This document shows, piece after piece, positions 1 through 8,636 of a DNA stretch of 44,442 bases (positions are counted from its first letter, which is position 1; each line of letters begins with the position of its first letter). The notes under the pieces were generated by a model. It did not search any database. It worked only from the letters and a program-made list of their open reading frames with translations, and was not told the DNA's origin. The position numbers and the translations under genes were made by a program. This DNA comes from Methylobacterium sp. GTDB taxonomy: Bacteria; Pseudomonadota; Alphaproteobacteria; Rhizobiales; Beijerinckiaceae. Location of the stretch: the NCBI RefSeq assembly GCF_028290105.1, contig NZ_JAQGKL010000045.1, forward strand, positions 1 to 44,442. Reading direction: 5' to 3'.

Positions 1-237
1 GTCGGCTCGCTCGCCCGAGACCGAGCGGGCGATCGCCGGCCACACCCCCGGCCCCGGCTGGACCTCGGGCGCGGTGAGGGCGAGGGGCGCCAGGCGGCGC
101 TCCCAGGCGTCGCGCGCGGCGCGGGCGGCGGGATCGACGGCGAGTTCGAGCTCCACCGCCGCCCGCTCAGCGGGCGGCAGGGTGCCGAGCACGTATTCGG
201 CCAGGCGCAGATCGCGCTCTTCGGGATCCGGCGTCAT
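1..237 (-). CDS. Anti-sigma factor, N-terminal part (cut by window edge)
   Basis: The frame reads from an ATG at 237 off the left end of the window, so 79 codons are visible. The N-terminus carries an acidic start followed by LAEYVLGTLPPAERA, the typical opening of the zinc-finger-like RskA/ChrR-type anti-sigma proteins, which hold an ECF sigma factor inactive at the membrane until a signal releases it. Its ATG overlaps the stop codon of the sigma gene (ATGA at 237-234), so the two are translationally coupled, the usual arrangement for a cognate pair. The membrane segment and sensor part lie outside the window. The signal sensed cannot be told from this fragment. Confidence 0.8.
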   Translation of the reverse strand, partial: MTPDPEERDLRLAEYVLGTLPPAERAAVELELAVDPAARAARDAWERRLAPLALTAPEVQPGPGVWPAIARSVSGERAD

Positions 238-878
238 GCGGGGGCGTCCAGGCAGCCGCGCAGGGTGGCGAGGCCGCGATGCAGCCAGGTCTTGATCGTG
301 CTGACGGGGCGGTCGTAGCGCAGGGCGAGGTCCTCGCGGGACTGGCCCTCGCAATAGGCCAGCACGATGCAGTCGCGGTGCAGCGCGTCGAGCCGGCCGA
401 GGCAGGCCTGCAGCGCGTTGCGCCCCAGGATCGTGCCCTCGCTGTCGTGGGGATCGGCCAGACGCTCCACCCAATCCTCCCCGTCCTCGGTGACCGGTCC
501 CTGGACCTCGCTGCGCCGCCGGACCCCGTCGATGGCCCGGTTGCGCGCGATGGTGCAGAGCCAGGACAGCGGCCGCCCGGCCCCCGGGCTGTAGGACGCG
601 GCATTCTGCCAGACGCGCAGGTACACGTCCTGCAGCACGTCCTCGGCCATGCCGCGATCCGCCTGGATACGCAGGATCACGCCGAAAAGTTTCGCCGAGG
701 TGCGATCGTAGAGGGTGCGCAGGGCCGCCTCGTCGCGCCGGGCGATGTTCGCGATGAGCCCGGCGAGGACGGCGTCGCGCGCGGCCTCTTCCGCCGAGGG
801 ACCGGTCGGCAGAGAACCAGTTGGCGAGGGACTGGCACGCAACGGCTGGGCTTCCTCTTCGGAACGCGCCGGCTTCAT
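234..878 (-). CDS. ECF RNA polymerase sigma factor (SigK/RpoE type)
   Basis: 214 residues. Region 2 spans about residues 50-122, with the core-binding helix AEDVLQDVYLRVW (78-90) and the -10-recognition part ending in NRAIDGVRRR. Region 4 spans about 152-210, with a helix-turn-helix around REDLALRYDRPVSTIKTWLHRG split over 181-202. No region 1.1 or 3 is present, so it is an extracytoplasmic-function sigma factor. The N-terminal 35 residues are low-complexity and may be an over-extension, although ATG 878 lies well placed behind a candidate ECF promoter at 920-945. The following gene, overlapping by 4 bases, is its likely anti-sigma factor. Target genes are unknown; autoregulation is suggested by the GGAAC-N17-CGTA element upstream. 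Confidence 0.9.
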   Translation of the reverse strand: MKPARSEEEAQPLRASPSPTGSLPTGPSAEEAARDAVLAGLIANIARRDEAALRTLYDRTSAKLFGVILRIQADRGMAEDVLQDVYLRVWQNAASYSPGAGRPLSWLCTIARNRAIDGVRRRSEVQGPVTEDGEDWVERLADPHDSEGTILGRNALQACLGRLDALHRDCIVLAYCEGQSREDLALRYDRPVSTIKTWLHRGLATLRGCLDAPA

Positions 879-919
879 TCCGCGCTGTGTGCGCGACGAC
901 GCGGCCCCGTTCAGTCCGG

Positions 920-945
920 TACGGTCCTTCGTCCGGGACCGTTCC
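920..945 (-). promoter_or_regulatory. Candidate ECF-type promoter of the sigma/anti-sigma operon
   Basis: On the minus strand GGAAC (945-941), a 17-base spacer and CGTA (923-920) sit 42 bases before the sigma-factor ATG. GGAAC as the -35 element is typical of ECF-dependent promoters. The same stretch forms an imperfect hairpin (arms 918-927 and 936-945, one mismatch), so it might instead be the end of the upstream serA transcript; both readings are possible. Confidence 0.4.
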
Positions 946-1036
946 GGCTCAGCTTAGCCAAGGCCGCGCCACCGCGCCACCGGGCGCCATCGCCGGGCCT
1001 ACGAAAAGTGGCGCGCATCGAGCGGGAGGCCGGCCC

Positions 1037-2284
1037 TCAGCGGCGCTCGTAGAGCAGGCGGGCCCGGATCGTGCCGTCCAGCGCCCGGATCTCCTCCAGC
1101 AGGGTCTCGGCGTCGGCATCCGTCACGTCGGTCTCCACCACCACGTAACCGATCTCGCCGTCGGTCTGGTAGAACTGGGCCGCGATGTTCACGCCGCGCC
1201 GGGCGAACGCGTCGTTGAGGCGCCCCAGCATGCCCGGGATGTTGCGCTGGACGTGGATGAGGCGCGTGCCGGTGGGGCGCGCCGGCAGCTGCACCTGCGG
1301 GAAGTTCACGGTGCCCACCGTGGAGCCGATGTCCGAGTAGTCGATGAGCTTGCGCGCCACCTCGGCGCCGATGCGCTCCTGCGCCTCCTCGGTGGAGCCG
1401 CCGATATGCGGCGTCAGGATCACGTTGGCCAGGCCCTGGAGCGGGCTGACGAAGCGCTCCTGGTTGGAGCCGGGCTCCACGGGGAACACGTCGACGGCGG
1501 CCCCGCGCAGGTGGCCGTCGCGCAGGGCACCGGCCAGGGCGTCGAGGTCGACCACGGTGCCGCGCGCGTTGTTGATGAGGAAGGCCCCGGGCTTCATCGC
1601 CCGGATCTCGGCCGCCCCGATCATGTTCTGGGTCTCGGGCGTCTCCGGCACGTGCAGCGAGACCACGTCGCTCTGGGCGAGCAGGGCCTCCAGGGTGTCG
1701 GTGGGCTCGGTGTTGCCGTGGCGCAGCTTGTCGGTCAGGTCGTAATAGACCACCCGCATGCCCATCGCCTCGGCCAGCGTCGAGAGCTGCGAGCCGATAT
1801 TGCCGTAGCCGACGATGCCGAGCGTCTTGCCGCGCACCTCCTGCGAGCCGGTCGCCGACTTGTCCCACTCCCCCGCATGCGCGCCCACCGAGCGCGGCAC
1901 GATCCGGCGCAGCAGCATCACGATCTCGCCGATGACGAGTTCGGCCACCGAGCGGGTGTTCGAGTAGGGCGCGTTGAAGACCGGGATGCCGCGGTGCCGC
2001 GCGGCCTCGAGGTCGACCTGGTTGGTGCCCACCGAGAAGCAGCCCACCGCGAGCAGGCGCTCGCCGGCCGCCAGCGCCGCCGCATCGAGCTGCGTGCGCG
2101 AGCGGATGCCGAGGATGTGCGTGCCCCTGAGCGCCTCGTGCAGGGCCTCGCGGTCGAGGGCTTTGGCCACCCGCACCACGTTGGTGTAGCCGGCCGCCGC
2201 GAAGAGCTGGGCGGCGCTGTCGTTGATGCCTTCGAGCAGCAGGACGCGGATCTTGTCCTTCGGGAAGGAGAGTCGTTCGGCCAT
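1037..2284 (-). CDS. serA: D-3-phosphoglycerate dehydrogenase
   Basis: 415 residues from ATG 2284 (start MAERLSFPKDK; the frame stays open further upstream, but this start matches the length of E. coli-type SerA). It catalyses the first step of serine synthesis, NAD-dependent oxidation of 3-phosphoglycerate. The D-2-hydroxyacid dehydrogenase fold is clear: nucleotide-binding GYGNIG with glycines at 159, 161 and 164, the catalytic arginine in NNARGTVVD, the catalytic glutamate in DVFPVEPG, and the histidine in LTPHIGGST. The last ~75 residues form an ACT domain (GMLGRLNDAFARRGVNIAA), the site of serine feedback in this family. It is the short E. coli-like type without the intervening domain. 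It diverges from an FAD oxidase of the D-2-hydroxyglutarate dehydrogenase family, a functionally meaningful pairing. Confidence 0.95.
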   Translation of the reverse strand: MAERLSFPKDKIRVLLLEGINDSAAQLFAAAGYTNVVRVAKALDREALHEALRGTHILGIRSRTQLDAAALAAGERLLAVGCFSVGTNQVDLEAARHRGIPVFNAPYSNTRSVAELVIGEIVMLLRRIVPRSVGAHAGEWDKSATGSQEVRGKTLGIVGYGNIGSQLSTLAEAMGMRVVYYDLTDKLRHGNTEPTDTLEALLAQSDVVSLHVPETPETQNMIGAAEIRAMKPGAFLINNARGTVVDLDALAGALRDGHLRGAAVDVFPVEPGSNQERFVSPLQGLANVILTPHIGGSTEEAQERIGAEVARKLIDYSDIGSTVGTVNFPQVQLPARPTGTRLIHVQRNIPGMLGRLNDAFARRGVNIAAQFYQTDGEIGYVVVETDVTDADAETLLEEIRALDGTIRARLLYERR

Positions 2285-2420
2285 GGATGTCTTCTTCTTC
2301 GCGTTCGCGCGCCCGTGGCGGGCGGCAGGGGGCGCCGGGCCCGTCAAGCATCGCTCGAGACGACCGAGCGTGACGCGCGCTCCCGAATGGGGGGTGTGAG
2401 AGGCCAGTTCACGGACACGG

Positions 2421-2437
2421 TCAAGGCCCGGCCTTGA
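2421..2437. promoter_or_regulatory. 17-bp perfect dyad between serA and the divergent oxidase
   Basis: TCAAGGC-CCG-GCCTTGA is a perfect inverted repeat with 7-base arms and a 3-base centre. It lies in the middle of the 272-base divergent spacer (2285-2556), where a shared operator would be expected. No T-run follows on either strand, so a terminator is unlikely. No regulator for it is encoded nearby. Confidence 0.35.
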
Positions 2438-2556
2438 GCATCGGCGGGGTTTGTCAGGAAGCCCCCTTGACCCGGGCCGCCCCCGCCGGGATGCCGGGGC
2501 GACCTGTTGTCCGGGCTTCGAGCCGGCCCCCAATCCCCTGCACGAGGACCCCTCCC

Positions 2557-3960
2557 ATGAGCCGGATCGCTGCGCACGCCGATCTCCTCGCCCAGTTGGA
2601 ATCCCGCCTCGGCCGGGCCGGCCTGCTCACGGACGAGGCGGATCTGGCGCCCTACGCGACCGATTGGCGCCGCCTGTTCCCGGGCCGGCCCCTGGCGGTG
2701 GCGCGCCCGGCCGACACCGCCGCGGTCTCCGCCGTGCTGGCCGCCTGCCACGCCGCCGGGGTCGGGATCGTGCCCCAGGGCGGACATACCGGCCTTGCGG
2801 GCGGCGCAACCCCGGACGCCTCCGGGGGCCAGGTGGTGCTCTCGCTCGGCCGCATGAACGCGATCCGCCGGGTCGATCCCCTCGGCCTGACCCTGGAGGC
2901 GGAGGCCGGCTGCATCCTGAAGGTCGCGCAGGACGCGGCGGAGGCGCAAGGGCGGCTCCTGCCCGTCAGCCTCGCGGCGGAGGGCTCGGCCATGCTCGGC
3001 GGCATCATCGCCACCAATGCGGGCGGCATCAACGTCCTGCGCTACGGCATGACCCGGGGCCTCGTGCTGGGGCTCGAGGTGGTGCTCGCCGACGGCACGG
3101 TGGTCGACGGCCTCAGGGCCCTGCGCAAGGACAATGCGGGCTACGACTGGAAGCAGCTCTTCATCGGCAGCGAGGGCACGCTCGGCATCGTCACCGCCGC
3201 GATCCTGCGCCTCGTGCCGCGGGCCCGCCACACCGCCACCGCGCTGCTCGCCGTCCCCGATCCGGCGGCGGCGTTGCGCCTCCTCGAGGCGGCGCAGGAC
3301 GAGCTCGGCGACACCATCCAGGCCTTCGAGCTGATCGCGCGCGATTCCCTCGCCCTGGTGGCCGAGCATGCCGGCCTCGCGAGCCCCATCGGGGAATCGG
3401 ACTGGACCGTGCTCATGGAGGCGGGATCGAGCCTGCCGGGTCTTCGCGAGGCGGTGGAGACGCTGCTCGGCGAGGCCCTGGAGCGGGGCGACGCCACGGA
3501 CGGCGTCATCGCCGAATCTGGCCAGCAGGCGGGAAGCCTCTGGGCCCTGCGCGAGCACATCACCGAGGCCGAGGCGCGGGCCGGCAAGAGCGTCAAGCAC
3601 GACGTCTCGGTGCCGATCCCGGCGATCCCCGACTTCCTGGCGGCGGCGGGCGAGGCGCTGGCCACGCAGGCCCCGGGCACGCGGCCCAACATCTTCGGCC
3701 ACATGGGCGACGGCAACATCCACTACAACGTGCTGATCGGGCCGGAGCACGATCCGGAGGCCATCAACCGCATCGTGCACGACGCGGTGGCGCGCTTCGG
3801 GGGCAGCATCTCGGCCGAGCACGGCATCGGCCAGTACCGGGTCGACGAGCTCGTGCGCCACCGCCGGCCGGCGGAGATGGCGCTGGCCCACCGCATCAAG
3901 GACGTCCTCGACCCGCAGGGCCTGCTCAATCCCGGCAAGGTGCTGCGCGCAAGGGTCTGA
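2557..3960 (+). CDS. FAD-binding oxidase, D-2-hydroxyglutarate dehydrogenase / D-lactate dehydrogenase family
   Basis: 467 residues from ATG 2557, which has GAGGA 8 bases upstream. The N-terminal half is the PCMH-type FAD domain: PQGGHTGLAGGATPD contacts the FAD pyrophosphate, and GSEGTLGIVTAA is also characteristic. The C-terminal half is the FAD-oxidase C domain with the metal and substrate motif FGHMGDGNIHYN, then SAEHGIGQYRVDEL and the terminal GLLNPGKVL. The family (D2HGDH, GlcD, Dld) oxidises D-2-hydroxy acids and passes electrons to ETF or quinone. The position next to serA favours D-2-hydroxyglutarate, because SerA can reduce 2-oxoglutarate to D-2-hydroxyglutarate and needs this product removed. 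No iron-sulfur partner (GlcF) or third Glc subunit is adjacent, which argues against glycolate oxidase. Exact substrate is inferred. Confidence 0.88.
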   Translation: MSRIAAHADLLAQLESRLGRAGLLTDEADLAPYATDWRRLFPGRPLAVARPADTAAVSAVLAACHAAGVGIVPQGGHTGLAGGATPDASGGQVVLSLGRMNAIRRVDPLGLTLEAEAGCILKVAQDAAEAQGRLLPVSLAAEGSAMLGGIIATNAGGINVLRYGMTRGLVLGLEVVLADGTVVDGLRALRKDNAGYDWKQLFIGSEGTLGIVTAAILRLVPRARHTATALLAVPDPAAALRLLEAAQDELGDTIQAFELIARDSLALVAEHAGLASPIGESDWTVLMEAGSSLPGLREAVETLLGEALERGDATDGVIAESGQQAGSLWALREHITEAEARAGKSVKHDVSVPIPAIPDFLAAAGEALATQAPGTRPNIFGHMGDGNIHYNVLIGPEHDPEAINRIVHDAVARFGGSISAEHGIGQYRVDELVRHRRPAEMALAHRIKDVLDPQGLLNPGKVLRARV

Positions 3961-4062
3961 TCGGAGCCCCGAGACCGTATCCGAAGTCCAAGACTGTCGA
4001 AATCCGAGCCGGCGTCCTATCTCCCGGGTCACACCCGACACGACCGCAGGAAGGACGCCGGC

Positions 4063-5037
4063 ATGGCCTCGCCCGGAGACTGGAAGATCCCCGCTTCCGC
4101 CCAGCCCAAGGCCGCCGATTACGGCTTCGACCTCGAGACGGCGCTGACCGCCATCGTGGCCCTCTCGACGCGGGTGCCGCCCGAGGCCTTCACCGCCGAG
4201 ACGCTGGGCACCGAGCGGGCCGGCAACGGCGTCGTCATCGGCGAGGACGGCCTCGTGCTCACCATCGGCTACCTCGTGATGGAAGCGGATTCCGTCTGGC
4301 TCACCACCCAGGACGGGCGCTCGATCCCCGGCCACGTGGTCGGCTTCGACCCGGTCACCGGGTTCGGCCTCGTCCAGGCCCTCGGCGACCTCAAGATCAA
4401 GCCCCTGAAGCTCGGGCGCTCGGGGCCCGTGAAGATCGGCGACCGGGCCGTGATGGCCGGCGTCGGCGGGCGCGCGCGCAGCCTCGCCGTCGAGGTGGTC
4501 GCCCGCCAGGAATTCGCCGGCTACTGGGAATACGTCCTCGACGAGGCCCTGTTCACCGCGCCCTCGCACCCGCATTGGGGCGGCGCGGCGCTGATCGGGC
4601 CGGACGGGGCGCTGCTGGGCATCGGCTCCCTGCAACTGCAGCAGGGCGGCACGGGGGGCCCGAAGACCATCAACATGATCGTGCCCATCGACCTGCTGCC
4701 GCCGATCCTCGCCGACCTGACCACGCGCGGCCGGGTCGACCGCCCCGCCCGCCCCTGGCTCGGCCTCTATGCCAGCGACGGGGATGACACCGTGGTGGTG
4801 ATGGGCCTGGCCGACGACGGCCCCGCCGAGGCGGCGGACCTGCGCCCGGGCGACGTCATCGTGGCGGTGGCGGGCGAGCCGGTGGCGGATCTCGCCGGGT
4901 TCTTCCGCCAGGTCTGGGCGCTCGGCGAAGCCGGGGTGCGCGTGCCGCTGACGATCCAGCGCGAGGGCAAGTCGCTCAAGCTCGCGGTGACCTCCGCCGA
5001 CCGCGAGCGCTTCCTCGTCGGCCCGCCCCTGCATTGA
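4063..5037 (+). CDS. HtrA/Deg-like protein with PDZ domain, catalytic triad lost (pseudoprotease)
   Basis: 324 residues; ATG 4063 follows AGGAAGGA by 7 bases. Residues ~50-220 follow the S1C (HtrA/DegP) trypsin fold: [14 protein letters not shown], a second barrel, then [20 protein letters not shown]. Aligned by eye to DegP, the catalytic histidine of TNNHV is Tyr70, the aspartate of SDIALL is Gly100, and the serine of GNSGG is Trp172. All three are replaced while the surrounding fold motifs are kept. A PDZ domain follows (about 230-320, core [14 protein letters not shown]). There is no signal peptide, unlike periplasmic Deg proteases, so it is probably cytoplasmic. It is not a broken gene: the frame is intact and the codon use matches its neighbours. 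A peptide-binding scaffold or chaperone role is plausible but unproven. Confidence 0.85.
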   Translation: MASPGDWKIPASAQPKAADYGFDLETALTAIVALSTRVPPEAFTAETLGTERAGNGVVIGEDGLVLTIGYLVMEADSVWLTTQDGRSIPGHVVGFDPVTGFGLVQALGDLKIKPLKLGRSGPVKIGDRAVMAGVGGRARSLAVEVVARQEFAGYWEYVLDEALFTAPSHPHWGGAALIGPDGALLGIGSLQLQQGGTGGPKTINMIVPIDLLPPILADLTTRGRVDRPARPWLGLYASDGDDTVVVMGLADDGPAEAADLRPGDVIVAVAGEPVADLAGFFRQVWALGEAGVRVPLTIQREGKSLKLAVTSADRERFLVGPPLH

Positions 5038-5062
5038 TCCGCGGCGCGGCGGGGTCTATCCC

Positions 5063-6499
5063 GTGGCGATGACGGATCGCCCCGAGCCCTTGCCCATCCA
5101 CATCGTCGGCGGCGGCCTCGCCGGGTCGGAGGCCGCCTGGCAGATCGCGCAAGCCGGCCACCCCGTGATCCTCCACGAGATGCGCCCCGTGCGCGGCACC
5201 GAGGCGCATCACGGGAGCGATCTGGCCGAACTCGTCTGCTCGAACTCGTTTCGCTCGGACGACGCCAACGGCAACGCCGTTGGGCTGCTGCACCAGGAGA
5301 TGCGGACCTTAAACTCCCTGATCCTGCGCGCCGCCGACGCGCATCAGGTCCCGGCCGGGGGCGCCCTCGCCGTCGACCGCGAGGGCTTCGCCCGGGCCGT
5401 CACCGAGGCGATCGAGGCGCATCCGCGCATCACCATCGCGCGGGAGGAGGTCGCCGGCCTGCCCCCCGAGGATTGGGGCTCCACCATCATCGCCACGGGG
5501 CCGCTGACCGCCCCGTCGCTCGCCGCCTCCATCCGCGAACTGACGGGGGCGGACGCGCTGGCCTTCTTCGACGCCATCGCGCCGATCGTGCACCGCGACT
5601 CCATCGACATGGACAAGGCCTGGTTCCAGTCGCGCTACGACAAGGTCGGGCCGGGCGGCACGGGGGCCGACTACATCAACTGCCCGATGGACCGGGCGCA
5701 GTACGACGCCTTCATCCAGGCCCTGATCGACGGCGACAAGATCGGCTTCAAGGAGTGGGAGGCCTCGACCCCCTATTTCGACGGCTGCCTGCCCATCGAG
5801 GTGATGGCGGAGCGCGGCCCCGAGACCCTGCGCCACGGCCCCATGAAGCCGGTCGGCCTCACCAACCCGCACGACCCCACCGTGAAGGCCTGCGCCATCG
5901 TGCAGCTGCGCCAGGACAACGCCCTCGGCACCCTCTACAACATGGTCGGCTTCCAGACGAAGCTGACCTATTCCGAGCAGGTCCGGGTGTTCCGCACGAT
6001 TCCCGGCCTGGAGAACGCCGAGTTCGCGCGCCTCGGCGGCCTGCACCGCAACACCTACCTCGATTCCCCCCGCCTCCTCGACGCGACCCTGCGGCTCAAG
6101 GCGCGGCCGGACCTTCGCTTCGCCGGCCAGATCACCGGCTGCGAGGGCTATGTCGAGAGCGCCGCCATCGGGCTCATGGCGGGCCGCTTCGCCATCGCCG
6201 AGGCGCGGGGCGAAGCGCTGGCGCCGCTCCCCCCGACCACCGCGCTCGGCGCCCTGATCGGCCACATCACCGGCGGCCACATCGCCGCCGAGGATGCGGG
6301 CACGCCCCGCTCCTTCCAGCCGATGAACGTGAATTTCGGCCTGTTCCCGCCCCTCGACCACGCCCCCAAAGGCGAGGGCGGTAAGCGCCTCAAGGGGCCG
6401 GAAAAGGCGGTGGCCAAGAAGAAGGCGCTGACCGACCGGGCGCGCGCGGATCTCGCGGCCTGGATGGGGGATGGGTTCGCGCGGGTCGCGGCGGAGTAG
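5063..6499 (+). CDS. trmFO: Methylenetetrahydrofolate--tRNA-(uracil-5-)-methyltransferase
   Basis: 478 residues from GTG 5063 (GGGG 8 bases before it; ATG 5069 is an alternative giving MTDRPEP). The flavoprotein makes 5-methyluridine 54 in the T-loop of tRNAs, taking the carbon from methylenetetrahydrofolate and using FAD and NAD(P)H. The N-terminus has the GidA-like FAD motif [14 protein letters not shown], followed by the family signature [14 protein letters not shown] and [14 protein letters not shown]. Further conserved blocks are [35 protein letters not shown] and [13 protein letters not shown]. Length is usual for the family (about 440-480). It is in the same orientation as the upstream HtrA-like gene with a 25-base gap, so co-transcription is possible. 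Confidence 0.95.
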   Translation: MAMTDRPEPLPIHIVGGGLAGSEAAWQIAQAGHPVILHEMRPVRGTEAHHGSDLAELVCSNSFRSDDANGNAVGLLHQEMRTLNSLILRAADAHQVPAGGALAVDREGFARAVTEAIEAHPRITIAREEVAGLPPEDWGSTIIATGPLTAPSLAASIRELTGADALAFFDAIAPIVHRDSIDMDKAWFQSRYDKVGPGGTGADYINCPMDRAQYDAFIQALIDGDKIGFKEWEASTPYFDGCLPIEVMAERGPETLRHGPMKPVGLTNPHDPTVKACAIVQLRQDNALGTLYNMVGFQTKLTYSEQVRVFRTIPGLENAEFARLGGLHRNTYLDSPRLLDATLRLKARPDLRFAGQITGCEGYVESAAIGLMAGRFAIAEARGEALAPLPPTTALGALIGHITGGHIAAEDAGTPRSFQPMNVNFGLFPPLDHAPKGEGGKRLKGPEKAVAKKKALTDRARADLAAWMGDGFARVAAE

Positions 6500-6563
6500 C
6501 GGCGAAGTCGCAGCGTCCTGGCCACCGCTCGCGCCGCCGTCCGGATCTTCCTCTGGCTTCCGG

Positions 6564-6571
6564 TATAAAAT
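6564..6571 (+). promoter_or_regulatory. Possible -10 element (TATAAAAT) of the MFS gene
   Basis: TATAAAAT stands out in the 140-base GC-rich gap between trmFO and the transporter, 68 bases before the ATG at 6640. No convincing -35 hexamer is seen at 16-18 bases. The gene itself has AGGTGAGG 7 bases upstream of its ATG. Confidence 0.3.
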
Positions 6572-6639
6572 ACGCCCACCGTGGGATGAAGCGCCTCGCC
6601 GGAACGTGCAGGGGCCATCCAATCAGGTGAGGAACTCCG

Positions 6640-7956
6640 ATGGCGGGTCATCCGGATCAGGACCATGCCGGCTCCAGGGCGGCGGCCGTGCTGCGGGTGA
6701 CCAGCGGCAACTTCCTGGAGATGTTCGACTTCTTCGCCTTCGGTTTCTACGCCTCCTACATCGCCAAGGCGTTCTTCCCCAGCGAGAACGAGTTCGCCTC
6801 GCTGATGCTCACCTTCATGACCTTCGGGGCCGGCTTCCTCATGCGCCCGCTCGGCGCGGTGCTGCTCGGCGCCTATGTCGACCGGGTCGGGCGCCGGAAG
6901 GGACTGATCGTCACCCTGGCGATCATGGCCGCCGGCACCGTCCTCATCGCGGTGGTGCCGGATTACGCGACCCTCGGCCTTCTCGCCCCCGCCCTGGTGC
7001 TGGTCGGCCGCCTGCTCCAGGGGTTTTCGGCCGGCGTCGAACTCGGCGGCGTCTCGGTCTACCTCGCCGAACTGGCGCCGCCCGGGCGGCAGGGCTTCTA
7101 CGTCGCCTGGCAATCGGGCAGCCAGCAGGTGGCGATCATGGCGGCGGCGGCCATCGGCTACGCGCTCAACCGCCTGCTGGTGCCGGCCGAGATGGGCGCC
7201 TGGGGCTGGCGCATCCCCTTCCTGATCGGCTGCCTCCTCGTGCCGTTCCTGTTCTACATCCGGCGCTCGCTGCAGGAGACGCCGGCCTTCCGGGCCCGCA
7301 AGGTCCATCCCCCGGTGGGGGAGGTCCTGCGCACCCTCGGCCACAACTGGCGGATCGTCGGGCTCGGCATGCTGATGGTGGCGATGACCACGATCGCGTT
7401 CTACGCGATCACGGTCTACACGCCGACCTTCGGCAAGAACGTCCTGAAGCTCTCCGACACCGACAGCCTGGTCGTGACCTTCTGCGTCGCGGTGTCGAAC
7501 CTGTTCTGGCTGCCGGTGATGGGGGCGCTCTCGGACCGGATCGGGCGCCGGCCGATCCTGCTGCTGTTCTCGGGGCTGACCCTCGTCACCGCCTATCCGG
7601 CGCTCGCCTGGCTCGTGGCCCATCCGAGCTTCGAGACGATGCTGACGGTGCTCCTGTGGCTGTCGTTTCTCTACGGCAGCTACAACGGCGCGATGGTCGT
7701 GGCGCTCACCGAGATCGTGCCGCCGGAGGTGCGCACGGCCGGGTTCTCCCTGGCCTATTCCCTGGCCACCGCCCTCTTCGGCGGGATGACGCCGCTGATC
7801 TCCACGTCGCTGATCGAGGCCACGGGCAACAAGGCGGCACCCGGCCTGTGGATGGCGTTCGGCGGGGCCTGCGGCCTGCTGGCCACCCTCGTCATCTATC
7901 GGCGCCTCGGCCGCGTTCCGGTCGTGCCGGGGAGCGTCAACCCGGCTCGAACGTGA
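6640..7956 (+). CDS. MFS transporter, metabolite:H+ symporter (MHS) family, citrate/tricarballylate type
   Basis: 438 residues with about twelve hydrophobic segments. The N-terminal [19 protein letters not shown] and the loop 2-3 motif DRVGRRKGL are typical of the MHS family (CitA, TcuC, ProP, KgtP). The second half repeats the loop motif as [10 protein letters not shown]. Citrate and tricarballylate carriers are the closest by general pattern ([10 protein letters not shown] and [17 protein letters not shown]), so an organic acid taken up with protons is the likely substrate, but no catabolic gene lies beside it to identify it. Its last 20 bases overlap the end of the convergent acetyltransferase gene (7937-7956). 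Confidence 0.85.
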   Translation: MAGHPDQDHAGSRAAAVLRVTSGNFLEMFDFFAFGFYASYIAKAFFPSENEFASLMLTFMTFGAGFLMRPLGAVLLGAYVDRVGRRKGLIVTLAIMAAGTVLIAVVPDYATLGLLAPALVLVGRLLQGFSAGVELGGVSVYLAELAPPGRQGFYVAWQSGSQQVAIMAAAAIGYALNRLLVPAEMGAWGWRIPFLIGCLLVPFLFYIRRSLQETPAFRARKVHPPVGEVLRTLGHNWRIVGLGMLMVAMTTIAFYAITVYTPTFGKNVLKLSDTDSLVVTFCVAVSNLFWLPVMGALSDRIGRRPILLLFSGLTLVTAYPALAWLVAHPSFETMLTVLLWLSFLYGSYNGAMVVALTEIVPPEVRTAGFSLAYSLATALFGGMTPLISTSLIEATGNKAAPGLWMAFGGACGLLATLVIYRRLGRVPVVPGSVNPART

Positions 7957-8458
7957 AGATCCGCCGCCCGGGCCGGTGGCCCTCGTCGCCGGTGTCGCGA
8001 AACCCGACCTTCCGCAGGAGGCCGACGGAGGCCGTGTTCTCGGGCCGGCACTCGGCGATGAGGAAGCGGTGCGGGAAGCGCTTGCGCAGCAGTTCGACGG
8101 CGCCCGCCACCGCCTCGCTGCCGTAACCCTGCCCACGCGCCGCGCCCCCCACCCAGTAGCCGATCTCCACCGCCTTCTCCCCGCGCAGGTGCAGGCCGAC
8201 GATGGCCACGAGGCTGGCATCGGCCCGCTTGGCGCCGAGGAAGCAGTCGTTGGTGACCTTGGCCGGGCCGATCAGCCGGCGTGCGTCCTGCAGGGTGAAG
8301 GGATCGGGGAGGAAGTTCACCGCTCCGGTGATCGCCGGGTCGTCGGTGAGCGCCCGCACGGCCTCGGCATCGCCCGGTTCCAGCCGCGTCAGGCGCAGGC
8401 GCGCGGTCTCCACGGAGGGCAGCTTGGCGAGGTTGTAGCGCGAGGCGAGATTGAACAT
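7937..8458 (-). CDS. GNAT-family N-acetyltransferase (RimJ/RimL type)
   Basis: 173 residues. The order is that of the RimJ/RimL/SpeG branch: an N-terminal [21 protein letters not shown], then the acetyl-CoA pyrophosphate loop [14 protein letters not shown] (R/Q-x-x-G-x-G/A) and the late [17 protein letters not shown], where the asparagine helix packs on CoA. It transfers an acetyl group to an amine, perhaps a protein N-terminus or a small molecule; the substrate cannot be read from sequence. The 3' end overlaps the MFS gene on the other strand by 20 bases. A TATAGT box ends only 10 bases before the ATG, suggesting a leaderless or nearly leaderless mRNA. Confidence 0.88.
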   Translation of the reverse strand: MFNLASRYNLAKLPSVETARLRLTRLEPGDAEAVRALTDDPAITGAVNFLPDPFTLQDARRLIGPAKVTNDCFLGAKRADASLVAIVGLHLRGEKAVEIGYWVGGAARGQGYGSEAVAGAVELLRKRFPHRFLIAECRPENTASVGLLRKVGFRDTGDEGHRPGRRIFTFEPG

Positions 8459-8467
8459 GGCGACGCG

Positions 8468-8473
8468 ACTATA
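8468..8473 (-). promoter_or_regulatory. -10-like TATAGT just upstream of the acetyltransferase start
   Basis: TATAGT on the minus strand ends 9 bases before the ATG at 8458. A start of transcription 6-7 bases downstream would give a leader of only a few bases. The -35 region is weak (CGGTTC at 17-base spacing). There is no room for a Shine-Dalgarno sequence in such a transcript. Confidence 0.35.
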
Positions 8474-8595
8474 GCAGAACCGCGGCGCCGGAACCGCTCA
8501 AACAGGCCTCCGGCGTTTCATTCCCGAACGACGAGGCCGGCCGGAACCGCAGACCGCTCCTTGGGCGATCGCCGGCAGCGGGACCGTCTCCGGCC

Positions 8596-8625
8596 GGCGT
8601 GCCCGATCCGGGAACCGGGCACGCC
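8596..8625 (-). terminator. Hairpin after the 8637-9962 gene
   Basis: A perfect 10-base inverted repeat (GGCGTGCCCG / CGGGCACGCC) with a 10-base loop starts 11 bases beyond the stop codon of the unknown gene. The U-run of a classical intrinsic terminator is missing, so the function is probable rather than certain. Confidence 0.45.
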
Positions 8626-8636
8626 CACGCGGTCGC

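Noticed and set aside
821..2437. Long open frame on the plus strand (538 codons) opposite serA
   Set aside because: It is the antisense shadow of serA: high GC codons of the real gene keep it open. Its translation has no family motif and is full of arginine, glycine and histidine.
2344..5034. 896-codon open frame on the minus strand opposite the FAD oxidase and HtrA-like genes
   Set aside because: Translation is low-complexity and runs antisense across two well-supported genes. GC-rich third positions explain the missing stop codons.
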